NCBI GenBank assembly: GCA_028866895.1
Contig: JAGWHF010000004.1
Location: 62,001-126,000, forward strand
Reading direction: 5' to 3'
DNA: 64,000 bases
From: Nitrososphaerota archaeon
GTDB taxonomy: Archaea; Thermoproteota; Nitrososphaeria; Nitrososphaerales; Nitrosopumilaceae
The translations under genes were made by a program, and so were the position numbers. Numbering within the stretch: position 1 is the first letter of the stretch; each line of letters opens with the position of its first letter. Shown in pieces: positions 41,520-51,189 of this stretch. The notes below the pieces were generated by a model. That model was not told where the DNA came from, did not search any database, and worked only from the letters and a program-made list of their open reading frames with translations.

Positions 41520-43028
41520 TTGAAGAGAACCATGGCAGTCGCTGTTGCCGCCGTTGTGGTAGCAGTCATTGCCGCATTTGCTTTTCACTTGGCCGCCCAA
41601 TCTACGCATGGGCCTCCATTCCCTGGATCATCCGTGGCAACTCCTTCCGGTCAGGGCATGCTTACAGGCATGGGAGTGCAGATCACACCAGAGCGCGGCC
41701 GCTACATCACGCTATACCAACTGCCAAACGGCACTGCCCCAAACAGCCTCCTCGTTGACAGCGGCGGCAATGTATGGGTAACAGGATCCCGCCTCCACGA
41801 CCTCTTCTGCCTCGACCCGGCAAGCGGAATACTCTCCACATACCAGATCCCAGGCGAGAATGATACCGCCTACAAGATGTCTTGGTCCATGGCGGAGGAC
41901 AACGAGGGAGGCATTTGGTTTGCCCAGACAAGCGGCAGGCCTCTCTGGAGGTTCGACCCTGCAACTAGAGCCTTCACGTCCTTTTCCTCCCCCGCAGGAA
42001 CCCCATTCCAGATGAAGCATGACCCGGCGACGGACGAGACATGGTTTACAACCCTCACAGGGGACTCGCTCGGCCTCATACAGAAAACGGCATCCTCAGA
42101 ACCGCCATCTTCGATGTACAGGATAAGCAGATTCCCGATAGGCAATGGCACCACTCCAAGCGGCCTTGTCCTCCATGGTGGCGCGGTCTGGGTGACGGAG
42201 ATTGGTACGGGCAACGTGGAAAGCTTTGTTCCCGAGAGGGCCCCAAACGGCACGGTAGTAGGCATCAAAAGGGAGTCCTCCATCCCGCAGAATGGGACAA
42301 CTCCGTTCTCGCTTCCCACCGACATTCTGGCGCCAAAAGACGGCATGGTGTGGGTGACGGAGCACGGCCCAAGCACAATCACAAGGTACAACCTTGCTCG
42401 CGGCAACTACACTCGCTACCCAACCTCGATGAACGCAAACGACGTCTCATCCCTCCCCTTCTGGCTGAGGGAGAGCAGGGCCGGTGGTGGCATGTGGTTC
42501 AACGAGCACGAGGGAGGCGCCATAGGCTTCTTGTCAGACAACTTGACCATGACAGAGTTCCACCTCCAGCACATCCGCAAGTCCATACCGCTCATGCTCA
42601 ACATTGCCACCGACCCGTCGGATCCGGCGAGGGCGTGGTTTACGGTCTGGTCGCGTGACGAGGTAGGATACGCCGACATCTCCGTCCCAGTACCCTTTGG
42701 AATTACCATCAACAAGAAGGACATTTCCCTATCGAGTGCGGAGCCGGATGCAACGGTACGCGTAACCCTGCACCGCTACGATGCCCTGCCTGCTGGGACC
42801 GTGGCGTTTAATGCCTCAAGCACTGCCTCGGCCGACGGTTCGCTTGAGAATATGACCGGAAGGTTCTCCATTCCTGCCACATCAGTCGGGCCCGGCACGT
42901 CTCCTATCGCCTCGACCGACCTCTCACTTTCCGACTCTTCGCTTGCACCCGGCAACTATACACTCGGGGTATCTGCAGGCGACGGACTTGTCACAAAAAC
43001 GGTCTTTGCCTACGTCTCGGCAAGATAG
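41520..43028 (+). CDS. Membrane-anchored Vgb-like beta-propeller protein
   Basis: About 502 residues: an N-terminal anchor (KRTMAVAVAAVVVAVIAAF), then a six- or seven-bladed propeller with repeats such as NSLLVDSGGNVWVTG, AEDNEGGIWFAQTSG, GAVWVTEIGTG, DGMVWVTEHGPS and GGGMWFNEHEGG, typical of streptogramin-lyase/NHL proteins, and a C-terminal beta-sandwich (about 400-500) with NxS sequons. The start is uncertain: TTG 41520, spaced about 30 bases from a TTTTTTAG box, keeps the positive charges before the helix; ATG 41532 is the alternative. Likely external binding protein. Confidence 0.8.
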   Translation: MKRTMAVAVAAVVVAVIAAFAFHLAAQSTHGPPFPGSSVATPSGQGMLTGMGVQITPERGRYITLYQLPNGTAPNSLLVDSGGNVWVTGSRLHDLFCLDPASGILSTYQIPGENDTAYKMSWSMAEDNEGGIWFAQTSGRPLWRFDPATRAFTSFSSPAGTPFQMKHDPATDETWFTTLTGDSLGLIQKTASSEPPSSMYRISRFPIGNGTTPSGLVLHGGAVWVTEIGTGNVESFVPERAPNGTVVGIKRESSIPQNGTTPFSLPTDILAPKDGMVWVTEHGPSTITRYNLARGNYTRYPTSMNANDVSSLPFWLRESRAGGGMWFNEHEGGAIGFLSDNLTMTEFHLQHIRKSIPLMLNIATDPSDPARAWFTVWSRDEVGYADISVPVPFGITINKKDISLSSAEPDATVRVTLHRYDALPAGTVAFNASSTASADGSLENMTGRFSIPATSVGPGTSPIASTDLSLSDSSLAPGNYTLGVSAGDGLVTKTVFAYVSAR

Positions 43029-43389
43029 CTCAGATTGGGAAGTGCGATATTGCGAAACAAGGTTTCAAGCACGCATTGTTGCCCAGACAACCTTCATCAA
43101 ATACTAGACTGCCATGTTGTCTTTCAGATATTAAAAAGGATAAAGCAACATCCACGAACACACCACAAGGACCCGGAAAAATTCCGCAATCATTCCGTCC
43201 ATCTTGTCCCAACAACAGGTCGAATTACCCCTAACACAAGGATATCTCCCACCAGCCAACATGCGTTTCAACACCCCAGTACGGTCAGGTGCAAGAGGCT
43301 GCTGTTGGAGTCAATCAATTGCAATTCTTACAAAATCCATAAGATTATCCAAGATAAAACAACCGGATAATCCTGTGTTATTTCAATTC
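43029..43389. other. Intergenic region between convergent genes
   Basis: About 360 bases between the propeller gene and copA, which converge here. No promoter or coding frame is supported; it would hold both terminators. A longer frame on the plus strand has no protein-like pattern. Confidence 0.45.
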
Positions 43390-45885
43390 CTAGGGCAAAG
43401 CTGCACCTCCTAGCCCCTGTCCAGTCGTCTGCATCCTCTTCCTGCTTGGCGGCGTCCACCGCCTAAGAAGGAGCGAGCTGCTCGTCACAGAAACGGAGCT
43501 TGCAGCCATGGCGAGCCCTGCAAGTGCAGGGTAAAGAAGCCCTATTGCGGCTATCGGAATGAGCACCGCATTGTAGACAAATGCATAGAAGATATTCTGC
43601 CTGATCTTGCCCACCGTCTTTCTGCTTATCTCAATTGCCGCCACCACATCCCTCAGGTCGTCGCGAATCAGGACGACCTTTCCAGCCTCGATTGCAATAT
43701 CGCTGCCGCTACCTATCGCAATTCCAAGATCGGCCTGGGTGAGTGCCGCGGCGTCGTTTATCCCATCCCCTACCATTGCAATCTTCCTGCCTTCCTGCTG
43801 CAGATTCCTTATCACGTCAACCTTCTGGGATGGCAACACATTAGCAATTACCTTGTCTATGGCAAGATCCTTTGCAATGGTATTTGCAGTTCTCTCGTTG
43901 TCCCCCGTGAGCATTATTATCTCGATTCCCATTCTCTTCAATTCTTCCAAGACCTGCCTTGCATCATCCTTCGGGGTGTCAAAGAGCGCAACCATTCCCG
44001 CAAGTCCGCCGTCAACCCCTACCAAGACGACAGTCTTTCCCTCCTGTTGCAGCCTCGAGATCTGGTCCCTTGCAAGCTTTATGTCAATGCTGGCATCCTG
44101 CATAAAGGCCGCATTGCCCACAAGGATCTTCCTTCCATTGTATACTGCCTTGACACCGTTCCCAGGTACTGCAAGAAAATCGGATGGCGTCCCGACCCTC
44201 AGGCCCATTTCTACTGCCCTCTGTACTATGGCTTGTGCCAGCGGATGTTCCGAGTTTTTCTCTGCGGCCGCGGCAACCTCCAGTATGGCACCTGCCTCAG
44301 CCTGCCCCCCATCATCTGCAGGTCCAGACGGTCCCCACCCTACGATGTCTGTAACCCGAGGCCTGCCCTGGGTCAGGGTGCCTGTCTTGTCAAAGACTGC
44401 AACCCTAATCTTGCTGAGCATCTCAAGTGCGTCCCCGCCCTTGAAGATGACGCCGTTCTGGGCGCTCTTACTCATCCCGACCATTACAGCTGTAGGAGTG
44501 GCAAGCCCCAGGGCACACGGACATGCAACCACAAGCACGGAGACGGACGGTATCAGCGAGGCACCAAGAAGATTGGCAGAGGCATGCATGAAAATGTACC
44601 ATCCCCAAAAGGTGGCAAATGCTATTGCCATCACGATGAATGCAAAGTATCCCGCCACCCTGTCAACCAGCCTCTGCATCGGAGGCTTCCTCCCTGTTGC
44701 CTCCTCCACCAGCTTTACAATCTGGGCAAGGACGGTATCACCCCCCACCTTTGTAGCCTTGATTAGCAGGACTCCCTCCCTGTTGATTGTGCCTCCGATC
44801 ACCTCGCCCCCCGTCGTTCTTCCTACCGGTACAGACTCCCCCGTAACCATCGACTCGTCAACTGCAGAATGCCCCTCAAGGACCAATCCGTCTACTGGAA
44901 TTTTCTCCCCCGGCCTGACGACGATCTCGTCGCCCACCCTTATCAGTTCTATCGGAACCTCCGACTCGGTCCCGGCCTTTCTTATCCTCGCAGTCTTTGG
45001 CTGGAGCTCAAGCATCTTTTTGATAATTGACGAGACCTTTCCCTTTGCCTTGTTCTCAAGGTACTTGCCAAGAATGATGAATGTGATGACAACCGAGGCA
45101 CCGTCAAAGTATAGGCTGTGCCAGTTCGGCGTCGGAAATGTGTTAAAGGAGCTGAAAAGGTATGCGGCCGTCGTCCCGGTTATGACAAGAGTATCCATGT
45201 TTGCAGACCCAAGCCTTGCAATCCTGTATGCACCAACATAGAACCTGCTTCCCGTTGCAAACTGGACGACGCTTGCGCATGCAAATACAATGTAAGCAGC
45301 AGTGTCAGTTCCCGCCATCGGTATGAATTTGAGGTATTGCGGATACCCAAAGACAATGACCGGAATCGTGAAGGCAAGCCCGAGGAAGAAGAGTTTTCTT
45401 ACCTTTCTTGCCTCTGCCTCCTCCGGCGATCCAGAGAGATCCTCGCTTAGGATCTGGTATCCACTCTTTGTTATGGCCTGCCTCATGTCTGCAAGCGAGA
45501 GCAGGGCTTGGTTATACTCCACAAGCACCTGGCCGTTGCCAAAACTCACGGCGGCATACCTGACACCCTCAAGGCCGCGAAGGCGGCGTTCAAGCTTGTC
45601 GGCGTCAGCAGAATCCGTCAGCCCGCCGATCTTGACGGTCAGTTTTTCAAACACAACGCGATATCCCGCTTCCCTGACCGCCTTTTCTATCCTCTCCAAG
45701 CTCACAAGCCCCGGATCAAATTCCAGGACGGCCTTTTCGGAGGCAAGGTTGACATCACATTTTTTTACGCCATCAAGATCGGAGACAAATTTTTGGATTG
45801 TTGTGGCGCATCCTGCGCAGTGCATCCCACCAAGCTTTATCGCAGTCCTTTTTGTTTCCGCTCCCGATTTCTGGGCTGTTCCCAA
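43390..45885 (-). CDS. copA: Copper-translocating P1B-type ATPase
   Basis: An 831-residue CopA: heavy-metal-associated domain 1 with GMHCAGCAT (C23, C26), a second HMA-like domain that has lost the CxxC, eight membrane helices with VVACPCALGLATP (the CPC transport site), the phosphorylation motif DKTGTLTQGRP, HPLAQAI and GDGINDAAAL. It exports Cu(I) from the cytoplasm, fitting an organism that relies on copper enzymes. The start is TTG 45885: a TGA lies in frame three codons upstream and no ATG is near. Ending in a short Arg/Lys-rich tail. Confidence 0.95.
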   Translation of the reverse strand: MGTAQKSGAETKRTAIKLGGMHCAGCATTIQKFVSDLDGVKKCDVNLASEKAVLEFDPGLVSLERIEKAVREAGYRVVFEKLTVKIGGLTDSADADKLERRLRGLEGVRYAAVSFGNGQVLVEYNQALLSLADMRQAITKSGYQILSEDLSGSPEEAEARKVRKLFFLGLAFTIPVIVFGYPQYLKFIPMAGTDTAAYIVFACASVVQFATGSRFYVGAYRIARLGSANMDTLVITGTTAAYLFSSFNTFPTPNWHSLYFDGASVVITFIILGKYLENKAKGKVSSIIKKMLELQPKTARIRKAGTESEVPIELIRVGDEIVVRPGEKIPVDGLVLEGHSAVDESMVTGESVPVGRTTGGEVIGGTINREGVLLIKATKVGGDTVLAQIVKLVEEATGRKPPMQRLVDRVAGYFAFIVMAIAFATFWGWYIFMHASANLLGASLIPSVSVLVVACPCALGLATPTAVMVGMSKSAQNGVIFKGGDALEMLSKIRVAVFDKTGTLTQGRPRVTDIVGWGPSGPADDGGQAEAGAILEVAAAAEKNSEHPLAQAIVQRAVEMGLRVGTPSDFLAVPGNGVKAVYNGRKILVGNAAFMQDASIDIKLARDQISRLQQEGKTVVLVGVDGGLAGMVALFDTPKDDARQVLEELKRMGIEIIMLTGDNERTANTIAKDLAIDKVIANVLPSQKVDVIRNLQQEGRKIAMVGDGINDAAALTQADLGIAIGSGSDIAIEAGKVVLIRDDLRDVVAAIEISRKTVGKIRQNIFYAFVYNAVLIPIAAIGLLYPALAGLAMAASSVSVTSSSLLLRRWTPPSRKRMQTTGQGLGGAALP

Positions 45886-46014
45886 ATCAAGTCACCATAC
45901 TGTTAGCAAACAAGATACTTAACACCTTATCTTTAAGTGCAATATTAGCCAAAAAAACACAGGACGGATTATCACGGATGGTATTTTCTGGGCCGTTTAA
46001 ATGAGAACTCTGAA

Positions 46015-46158
46015 TCACGGGCCATTTGTGCTCTGGATCATCCCCGTTGCCTCATCCAAGAGTGCCAGCAGTTTCTTGCACAAGGCAAGGCGCATCATGT
46101 CTGGCGTAAATCCCCCTTTGCCATCCCGTCCATTACAAGAAGGCCTCTTCTTGGCCAA
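46015..46158 (-). CDS. Possible small hypothetical protein
   Basis: A 47-residue frame from TTG 46158: KKRPSCNGRDGKGGFTP then a helix MMRLALCKKLLALLDEATGM. The helix is protein-like, and upstream sequence stays open for a few codons before a TGA. No promoter was found. It may be the tail of a decayed gene. The rest of 45886-46358 shows nothing more. Confidence 0.3.
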   Translation of the reverse strand: MAKKRPSCNGRDGKGGFTPDMMRLALCKKLLALLDEATGMIQSTNGP

Positions 46159-46358
46159 ATAATCAAGACAGGACTTGGGAAATCAGCAAGTGCCGTGCAG
46201 CTCCCAAGTTCCATCCCACGCCAGGGCCATTACTTTTTTGTGCATGCCATCATTTCCACTACGTGAGAACCGCCTGCCGGCAGGTGACCTGTACCATTGG
46301 TGACGGCAGTACTGCATAGTGTTTGGCCGGTATCAGAGTTCGCGGTTTGTTATAATTT

Positions 46359-46814
46359 CTATTTCACGACAACAACCGGTATCTTGGATTTGAGTATAGT
46401 GGCGCTTGAAACGCTTCCAAGAAAACGCTCCCTTGCAGAAGTCCGTCCCCTCCTACCCACTACAATAAGATCATATCCCTGATGATTTGCAAAATACGCT
46501 ATGTCGTTTCGTGGCACTCCAAAAAGGATTTCCTCTCCCAATTCCTTCCTGCCTTTGTACGCAATCTTCCTAGCCTCGGCAAAGTACGCCTTGCCTTGAT
46601 TTATCATCCTCTCCCTATATTCAGCAAGTGGTTCATCGATCGGTATATCAGGCAGTTTTGAAACAACATGCAACAGGGTAACCTTGCCCTTATCACCTGC
46701 AATCCTGATGGCTTCTTGAACACACCGAAGTGAGTTCTTGGAGCCGTCAACTGCTACCAAGATATTCGAGATCAATTCCAAGATCCCCCCATATTGCAGC
46801 AAGTCCGTGCCCAT
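46359..46814 (-). CDS. Universal stress protein (UspA family)
   Basis: A 151-residue UspA-type protein: ISNILVAVDGSKNSLRCVQEA at the start, GKVTLLHVV, and the nucleotide-binding end GYDLIVVGRRGRTSARERFLGSVS with G-2x-G-9x-G(S) pattern, which indicates ATP binding. The first ten residues before the core are not typical, so a later TTG start is possible. It is monocistronic. Confidence 0.9.
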   Translation of the reverse strand: MGTDLLQYGGILELISNILVAVDGSKNSLRCVQEAIRIAGDKGKVTLLHVVSKLPDIPIDEPLAEYRERMINQGKAYFAEARKIAYKGRKELGEEILFGVPRNDIAYFANHQGYDLIVVGRRGRTSARERFLGSVSSATILKSKIPVVVVK

Positions 46815-47114
46815 AAGATTCGAAGGCTGGCCATGTTTTTCTAACCTAAGGATCGACTAAAAATGAATCGCTAAATTCCAAGTCTGGTAACAGTAGACCT
46901 CTAACGCCCAAATCCCGTGATCGTCTCGCCATGGACTGCTAAAGACGGCCGCTTACATGCAGCAGGAACACATGCAATAATTACAGACCGCTTAGGTGTC
47001 AAATGACCAGGCTTGTTTGCCTGCAGCAGTGATGAAGGCTTGCCTTACAAGCCCGAGACCCGCCGTCATGCCAAAAGCAGGAAATTAAGCATGTACCACT
47101 GATCAGAACGGAGT
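46815..47114. other. Intergenic region with one promoter
   Basis: About 300 bases without a coding frame that I can support. An AAATTAAG box at 47082-47089 lies about 29 bases before the TTG of the small frame that follows. Confidence 0.4.
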
Positions 47115-47249
47115 TTGTTCGTCACGGACACAATAGGAGATATCAAGTGCAAACTGGCAATGTATGAGATGCACCGACCTTCAACAGGAAGAGATGGAGG
47201 GAGCAAGCCCTGCAAGTATCAGCCATCAAGATGTTTTGGGCAGTTCTGA
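47115..47249 (+). CDS. Possible small cysteine-containing protein
   Basis: A 44-residue frame from TTG 47115 with three cysteines (IKCKLAMYEMHRPSTG; KPCKYQPSRCFGQF), basic and polar. The upstream AAATTAAG box is spaced for a leaderless message. It ends 21 bases before the receiver-domain gene and could be cotranscribed with it. No family recognised. Confidence 0.4.
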   Translation: MFVTDTIGDIKCKLAMYEMHRPSTGRDGGSKPCKYQPSRCFGQF

Positions 47250-47270
47250 GCAAAAAAGGACTGGAAGTTC

Positions 47271-47657
47271 ATGAGCATCAGAAGGCCCGCCAAGATACTA
47301 GTGGTCGACGACGTTTCCTTTCTCAGGGTCGTCCTAAGGGATATCCTCGTCCATCAGGAAATCGCCTCAACAGTTTATGAGGCAGCCGACGGCCTGGAGG
47401 CTGTCGAGGCCTATGAGAAATTCAGACCCGACATAGTAGCTTTGGACATCGTCATGCCAAGGATGGACGGCATCCAGGCGTTAAAGAAGATAATCAGCAT
47501 CAACCCAAAGGCCAAGATAATAATAATCAGTTCAGAAAAAAACAGGGCGGCAGTCCAGGAAGCGATAAAGCTTGGCGCCCAAGACTACATATTAAAGCCC
47601 TTTGACCGCATCCACGTCGGGCCTGTTTTTGACAAGGTCATGCGGCAGAAGGATTGA
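47271..47657 (+). CDS. Single-domain response regulator (CheY-like)
   Basis: A 128-residue receiver domain: acidic pair in ILVVDDVSFLR, phospho-acceptor Asp in VALDIVMPRMDG, Ser in IIISSEKN and Lys in YILKPFD. No output domain. It would take phosphate from a histidine kinase and act by protein binding. No kinase is in the window. Confidence 0.92.
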   Translation: MSIRRPAKILVVDDVSFLRVVLRDILVHQEIASTVYEAADGLEAVEAYEKFRPDIVALDIVMPRMDGIQALKKIISINPKAKIIIISSEKNRAAVQEAIKLGAQDYILKPFDRIHVGPVFDKVMRQKD

Positions 47658-47757
47658 CATTATGTCCCGGTCAACAAAATGCTTCAACTTCAAATAATCC
47701 TAGAAAAAAGTGGTCACCACTGACCGAGAAGGCCTCGCTTTCTCCACGTTGTCCCCC

Positions 47758-50607
47758 CTAATGGTTCCTAATGTCTTGGTTACCGTCGCCGTGCGGGTTT
47801 ACCTGACCTATCACGGTAACTCTATCAGAACCAATGTTTCCTACGTATATGTTGCCGCTTTCCGTGTCGACCGTTCCGCGTGCCGGACTGTCAAGGCCCA
47901 TAAGAGTCGCTACAACCTCGCCTGTTGGCGCGTCAATCACCGATACCTCGCCCGAAGAAGAGTCTCCCACATAGATGTTGTCGTTCAATTCATCAACGGT
48001 TACCCCAATCGGGCCTGATCCTACAGGTACCGTACCTGTCAATATGCCCCTTCCGCCGTCAATTACTGACACGGTGCCGTCCTCAAAGTTTGCAACATAC
48101 ACATTTCCGTTCTTCTCGTCAAATGCGACATCGATCGGATCCCTGCCAACAGGTATCGTGCCTGTTACCGAGTTTGTCAAGCCGTCAATAACTGACACGG
48201 TGCCATCAAAAAAGTTTGTCACATAGACCTTGTTGGCCCTGTCATCTACTGCCACTGAGTTAGGCCCACTTCCTACAGGGACTGTGGCTACTACCGCATC
48301 TGTGCCTGCATCAATTACGGAAACGGAGCGCGAGTTTGTGTTTGCCACGTAGAGGCGGTCATTTTTTCCGTCAAACGCAACACCAATTGGTCCCGTCCCT
48401 ACCTTGATGGTCCCGGTCACCTTGCCTGCCCTTGCATCAATTACTGAAACTGTGTTTCCATCAAACGATGTCCCCGTGTTTGTAACATAGACCCTGCCGT
48501 TCCTCTGGTCGAATGCCACGCCTTGAGGTCCGCTGCCCACCTTTATGGTGCTGGCAACAGAGTTTGTCCTGCCATCTATCACCGATAGAGTCCCGTCCGC
48601 ATTGTTTGCCACGTATATCTTGCCGTCATCCCTGTCAAACGCGAGCATCTCTGGCGTGTTCCCGACTGTTACGTTCCCTACAACTGAGTTTGCATCATCC
48701 ACATCCTCGTTTTTAATCTCGATGTGTCCCCTGACGGTACCAGAGTTGCGATATACGATGCTGCCCGTGCTGTTAATTACGGTAATTGACAGGGTGCCAT
48801 TTCCACCAGTCTTGTCCTGGCCTGATACTGACACCAGCAACATATCCTTGCCGCGGTCTCCGCCATGCCTGTCATGTGCGTCATGCCTTCCGTGCATATC
48901 GTGCGTCTCATTGGTTCCCATTCCCACGAATGTTGCCCGGGTCGAGTTGGCGTCAACCGAGAGGAATGTAATGTTGTTGCTGCTAATATCCAGAGTGGAG
49001 TTTCTGTCGTGATATTCGAAAGTACCCTTAATCGGGTTTGCCTTGTCAAGATCTGAATGCACCTCAAGCCCAAAGTTTGTGCCCCTGCCGATGCTTCCAC
49101 CTCCTGTCACCGTGCCGCTTGTAGGATCTGCAATGGCAGCCGGGTCCGATATCACCCCCACCACCGGATTACCATCAAATGGTCCGTTGTCTGATACCGT
49201 TAACGTCATGTTGTTTCCGGACACCGTCACAGGTAACGGTATCCAAGCGTCTCCTACGAGCTTAAAGTACTGGGACTCTCGGTAAAGCTGTGCAGGCGAC
49301 GTCACAGTCACGTTGACTGACGTGGCAGGCTCATATCCCATGACATCCCACGAGAAGAACCCCAATGGAAATATTCCAGGCGGTGGAGGTATTGCGAGGC
49401 CTGACTGTTGTACCGATTGGAGGTTTGTGAATCCTCCCGGTTTTGCGTTAAAGACTATGGGTGCAGCCCCAGATGGCGGTTGCAGTGTGAGAGTCGGCGC
49501 TGCATAGATTACTGACAGAGATGACATGGCGACATTTCCCGCCTCGTCCGTCGCGTTGACAAATACCTCATGCGGTCCAGGCCTCATCGGGCCGGTATTA
49601 AATGACCAGTTTGTAGTGCCAGTCGCGTTTGCCACCTTGCCCGAGTCCACCATCCACGTGACTGATGCAACGTCAATGTCATCGGACGCGTTGCCGGAGA
49701 CAGTCAGATTGGCTGACTCGAAAATTGTGCCGTTTGCTGGCGACTTGATGGCCAGTGTTGGCGGTATCGTGTCAATTGCGATGTGCAGCATGTTTTCCTT
49801 TTCCACGTTTCCCGCATTATCGGTAGAGTTGAAGGCGAGGGTGTGGTTGCCGTCGCCTGTCACATTAAACGGCGCAGAGTATGTTACCTGCGGACCTCCA
49901 TCAAGCGAGTAGCTGGTGGATCTTACACCCGAGCCCCCCGCATTGTCTGCCGCAGATAGCGCAACTTGGACCGGCGAGACGTACCACCCGTTTCTTCCTG
50001 CAGTGCCTGAAAGAGTCGCCGTTGTCGTTGGAGGCACGGTATCCGACGCCGGTGCACTACATTCCTTGTCACCTACAAGGTCCCAGCAGGACGAGAACAC
50101 CTGGCCCGGAGAGCCGTCCGGGTTTTGTTGCGTGTATTGTGTTAAGATCTTTTCATAGCTTATACCCATTGTCTCAGTTGGCAATTGGCCCGAGCTTGAA
50201 ACGGAATAGTGAGAGATGACGACGTTGGAAAGCGTGATGTGGTTGTATGTGAACTGGACTCTGTTTGATGTGGTTGTAAGATAGATCTCAACTGTCGGAA
50301 ATGATCTGCCGGCAATTAGGCCCTCTAAAAGTTGCGGCGATGCAATGTCCATCTGTTTTCCAACCACAAGATCGGAAAAGACTGGCCTGCCCACCTCTTG
50401 GACCCCGGATGGGTGCGCCACAGGTTTTGCAAGGCCAAACTGCATGCTTGTGAGCGGGATGTCATTTTGAAACCCCGTTGACGTGACAGGGCCATTGATA
50501 GGGCTTATCTTCATGTAAATCGCTGCTGACGCGTCATGTGCTGCAAACGAGACTATTGCAACGGCAGCAAGTGCAAGTATGAGGCCTGCTCTGATATTAA
50601 AAACCAA
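47758..50607 (-). CDS. Secreted Hcp-domain/Ig-like/YVTN-propeller protein
   Basis: A 949-residue exported protein. After a signal peptide (ending ASA) residues about 30-165 have the Hcp fold: IYMKISPINGPV, DIPLTSMQFGLAKPV, VGKQMDIASPQLLEGL, and SVSSSGQLPTETMGISYEKI. Then two Ig-like domains (DTVPPTTTATL; DTIPPTLAI), a beta domain, a His/Asp-rich loop (HDMHGRHDAHDRHGGDRG), and seven YVTN repeats (GVAFDxxNGxVYVTN, VSVID) forming a propeller. The start is TTG 50607 with no in-frame ATG nearby. It is downstream of, and paralogous at its N-terminus to, the Hcp-only gene. Confidence 0.85.
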   Translation of the reverse strand: MVFNIRAGLILALAAVAIVSFAAHDASAAIYMKISPINGPVTSTGFQNDIPLTSMQFGLAKPVAHPSGVQEVGRPVFSDLVVGKQMDIASPQLLEGLIAGRSFPTVEIYLTTTSNRVQFTYNHITLSNVVISHYSVSSSGQLPTETMGISYEKILTQYTQQNPDGSPGQVFSSCWDLVGDKECSAPASDTVPPTTTATLSGTAGRNGWYVSPVQVALSAADNAGGSGVRSTSYSLDGGPQVTYSAPFNVTGDGNHTLAFNSTDNAGNVEKENMLHIAIDTIPPTLAIKSPANGTIFESANLTVSGNASDDIDVASVTWMVDSGKVANATGTTNWSFNTGPMRPGPHEVFVNATDEAGNVAMSSLSVIYAAPTLTLQPPSGAAPIVFNAKPGGFTNLQSVQQSGLAIPPPPGIFPLGFFSWDVMGYEPATSVNVTVTSPAQLYRESQYFKLVGDAWIPLPVTVSGNNMTLTVSDNGPFDGNPVVGVISDPAAIADPTSGTVTGGGSIGRGTNFGLEVHSDLDKANPIKGTFEYHDRNSTLDISSNNITFLSVDANSTRATFVGMGTNETHDMHGRHDAHDRHGGDRGKDMLLVSVSGQDKTGGNGTLSITVINSTGSIVYRNSGTVRGHIEIKNEDVDDANSVVGNVTVGNTPEMLAFDRDDGKIYVANNADGTLSVIDGRTNSVASTIKVGSGPQGVAFDQRNGRVYVTNTGTSFDGNTVSVIDARAGKVTGTIKVGTGPIGVAFDGKNDRLYVANTNSRSVSVIDAGTDAVVATVPVGSGPNSVAVDDRANKVYVTNFFDGTVSVIDGLTNSVTGTIPVGRDPIDVAFDEKNGNVYVANFEDGTVSVIDGGRGILTGTVPVGSGPIGVTVDELNDNIYVGDSSSGEVSVIDAPTGEVVATLMGLDSPARGTVDTESGNIYVGNIGSDRVTVIGQVNPHGDGNQDIRNH

Positions 50608-50631
50608 GCCATGCCACCAACATGACTAAAC

Positions 50632-51189
50632 CTAGGACAGCTTTTGCTGCGTAAGATCCCAAGTCACTGTGCCGGTACCGGTGCCTGTACTGGTTCCGGT
50701 TGTACTGGGTGACTTGTACTCGAACTGGATTTTTGAAAACGCCAATGAGAGTGACTCGGTAGGGCGGTCCCCGCCAGACGACACCGAATACCCGGTAACT
50801 ATAGCATTAGTAAGCTTGTACTCTGCATAAACTACCTCGGTTCCCGTGCCGCTTGCAGTGACAAAGTAGATCTCTGCTGTTTGGGGCGTGCCTCCAAATG
50901 CCTGTTGCAGTAACGCCGGGGATGAAGAGTCCATCGGCTTTGTTATGGTAATCTCGCTTACGGTCGGCGCACTCGTAGATCCGCTGCCAGTAGCACCAGT
51001 TACCTGCCTTGCGACTCCAAACTGGAAGCTGGTCAGCTCTATGGCGTTTTGGTATGCCTTGTCAGTAACGTCCCCTTGGATGGTCCCGTACTTCATGTAT
51101 ATCGGATCTGTCCCTGTTGTTGCAAAAGAGTTTGCAGATCCTACTGCTATTATCCCAAGTATTGCCGCCAGAACCAAGAGGTACTTCAT
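50632..51189 (-). CDS. Secreted Hcp-like protein
   Basis: A 185-residue protein with a Sec signal peptide (MKYLLVLAAILGIIAVGSANS) and a full Hcp fold: PIYMKYGTIQGDVTDKAYQN, IELTSFQFGVARQV, SEITITKPMDSSSPALLQQ, AEIYFV, YKLTNAIVTGYSVSSGGDRP and SLSLAFSKIQFEY, then a Thr/Gly linker. In bacteria Hcp hexamers stack into the type VI tube. Here it is exported by Sec, and no other type VI gene is present, so it more likely builds an external ring or tube. Confidence 0.87.
   Translation of the reverse strand: MKYLLVLAAILGIIAVGSANSFATTGTDPIYMKYGTIQGDVTDKAYQNAIELTSFQFGVARQVTGATGSGSTSAPTVSEITITKPMDSSSPALLQQAFGGTPQTAEIYFVTASGTGTEVVYAEYKLTNAIVTGYSVSSGGDRPTESLSLAFSKIQFEYKSPSTTGTSTGTGTGTVTWDLTQQKLS

Noticed and set aside
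43607-45241. A 544-codon open frame antisense to copA
   Set aside because: It mirrors the codon bias of copA, has Ser/Pro/Thr-rich composition and no domain; copA has all P-type ATPase motifs.
47758-51189. Reading the Hcp genes as part of a type VI secretion system
   Set aside because: Both have Sec signal peptides and no other type VI component is present in the window.
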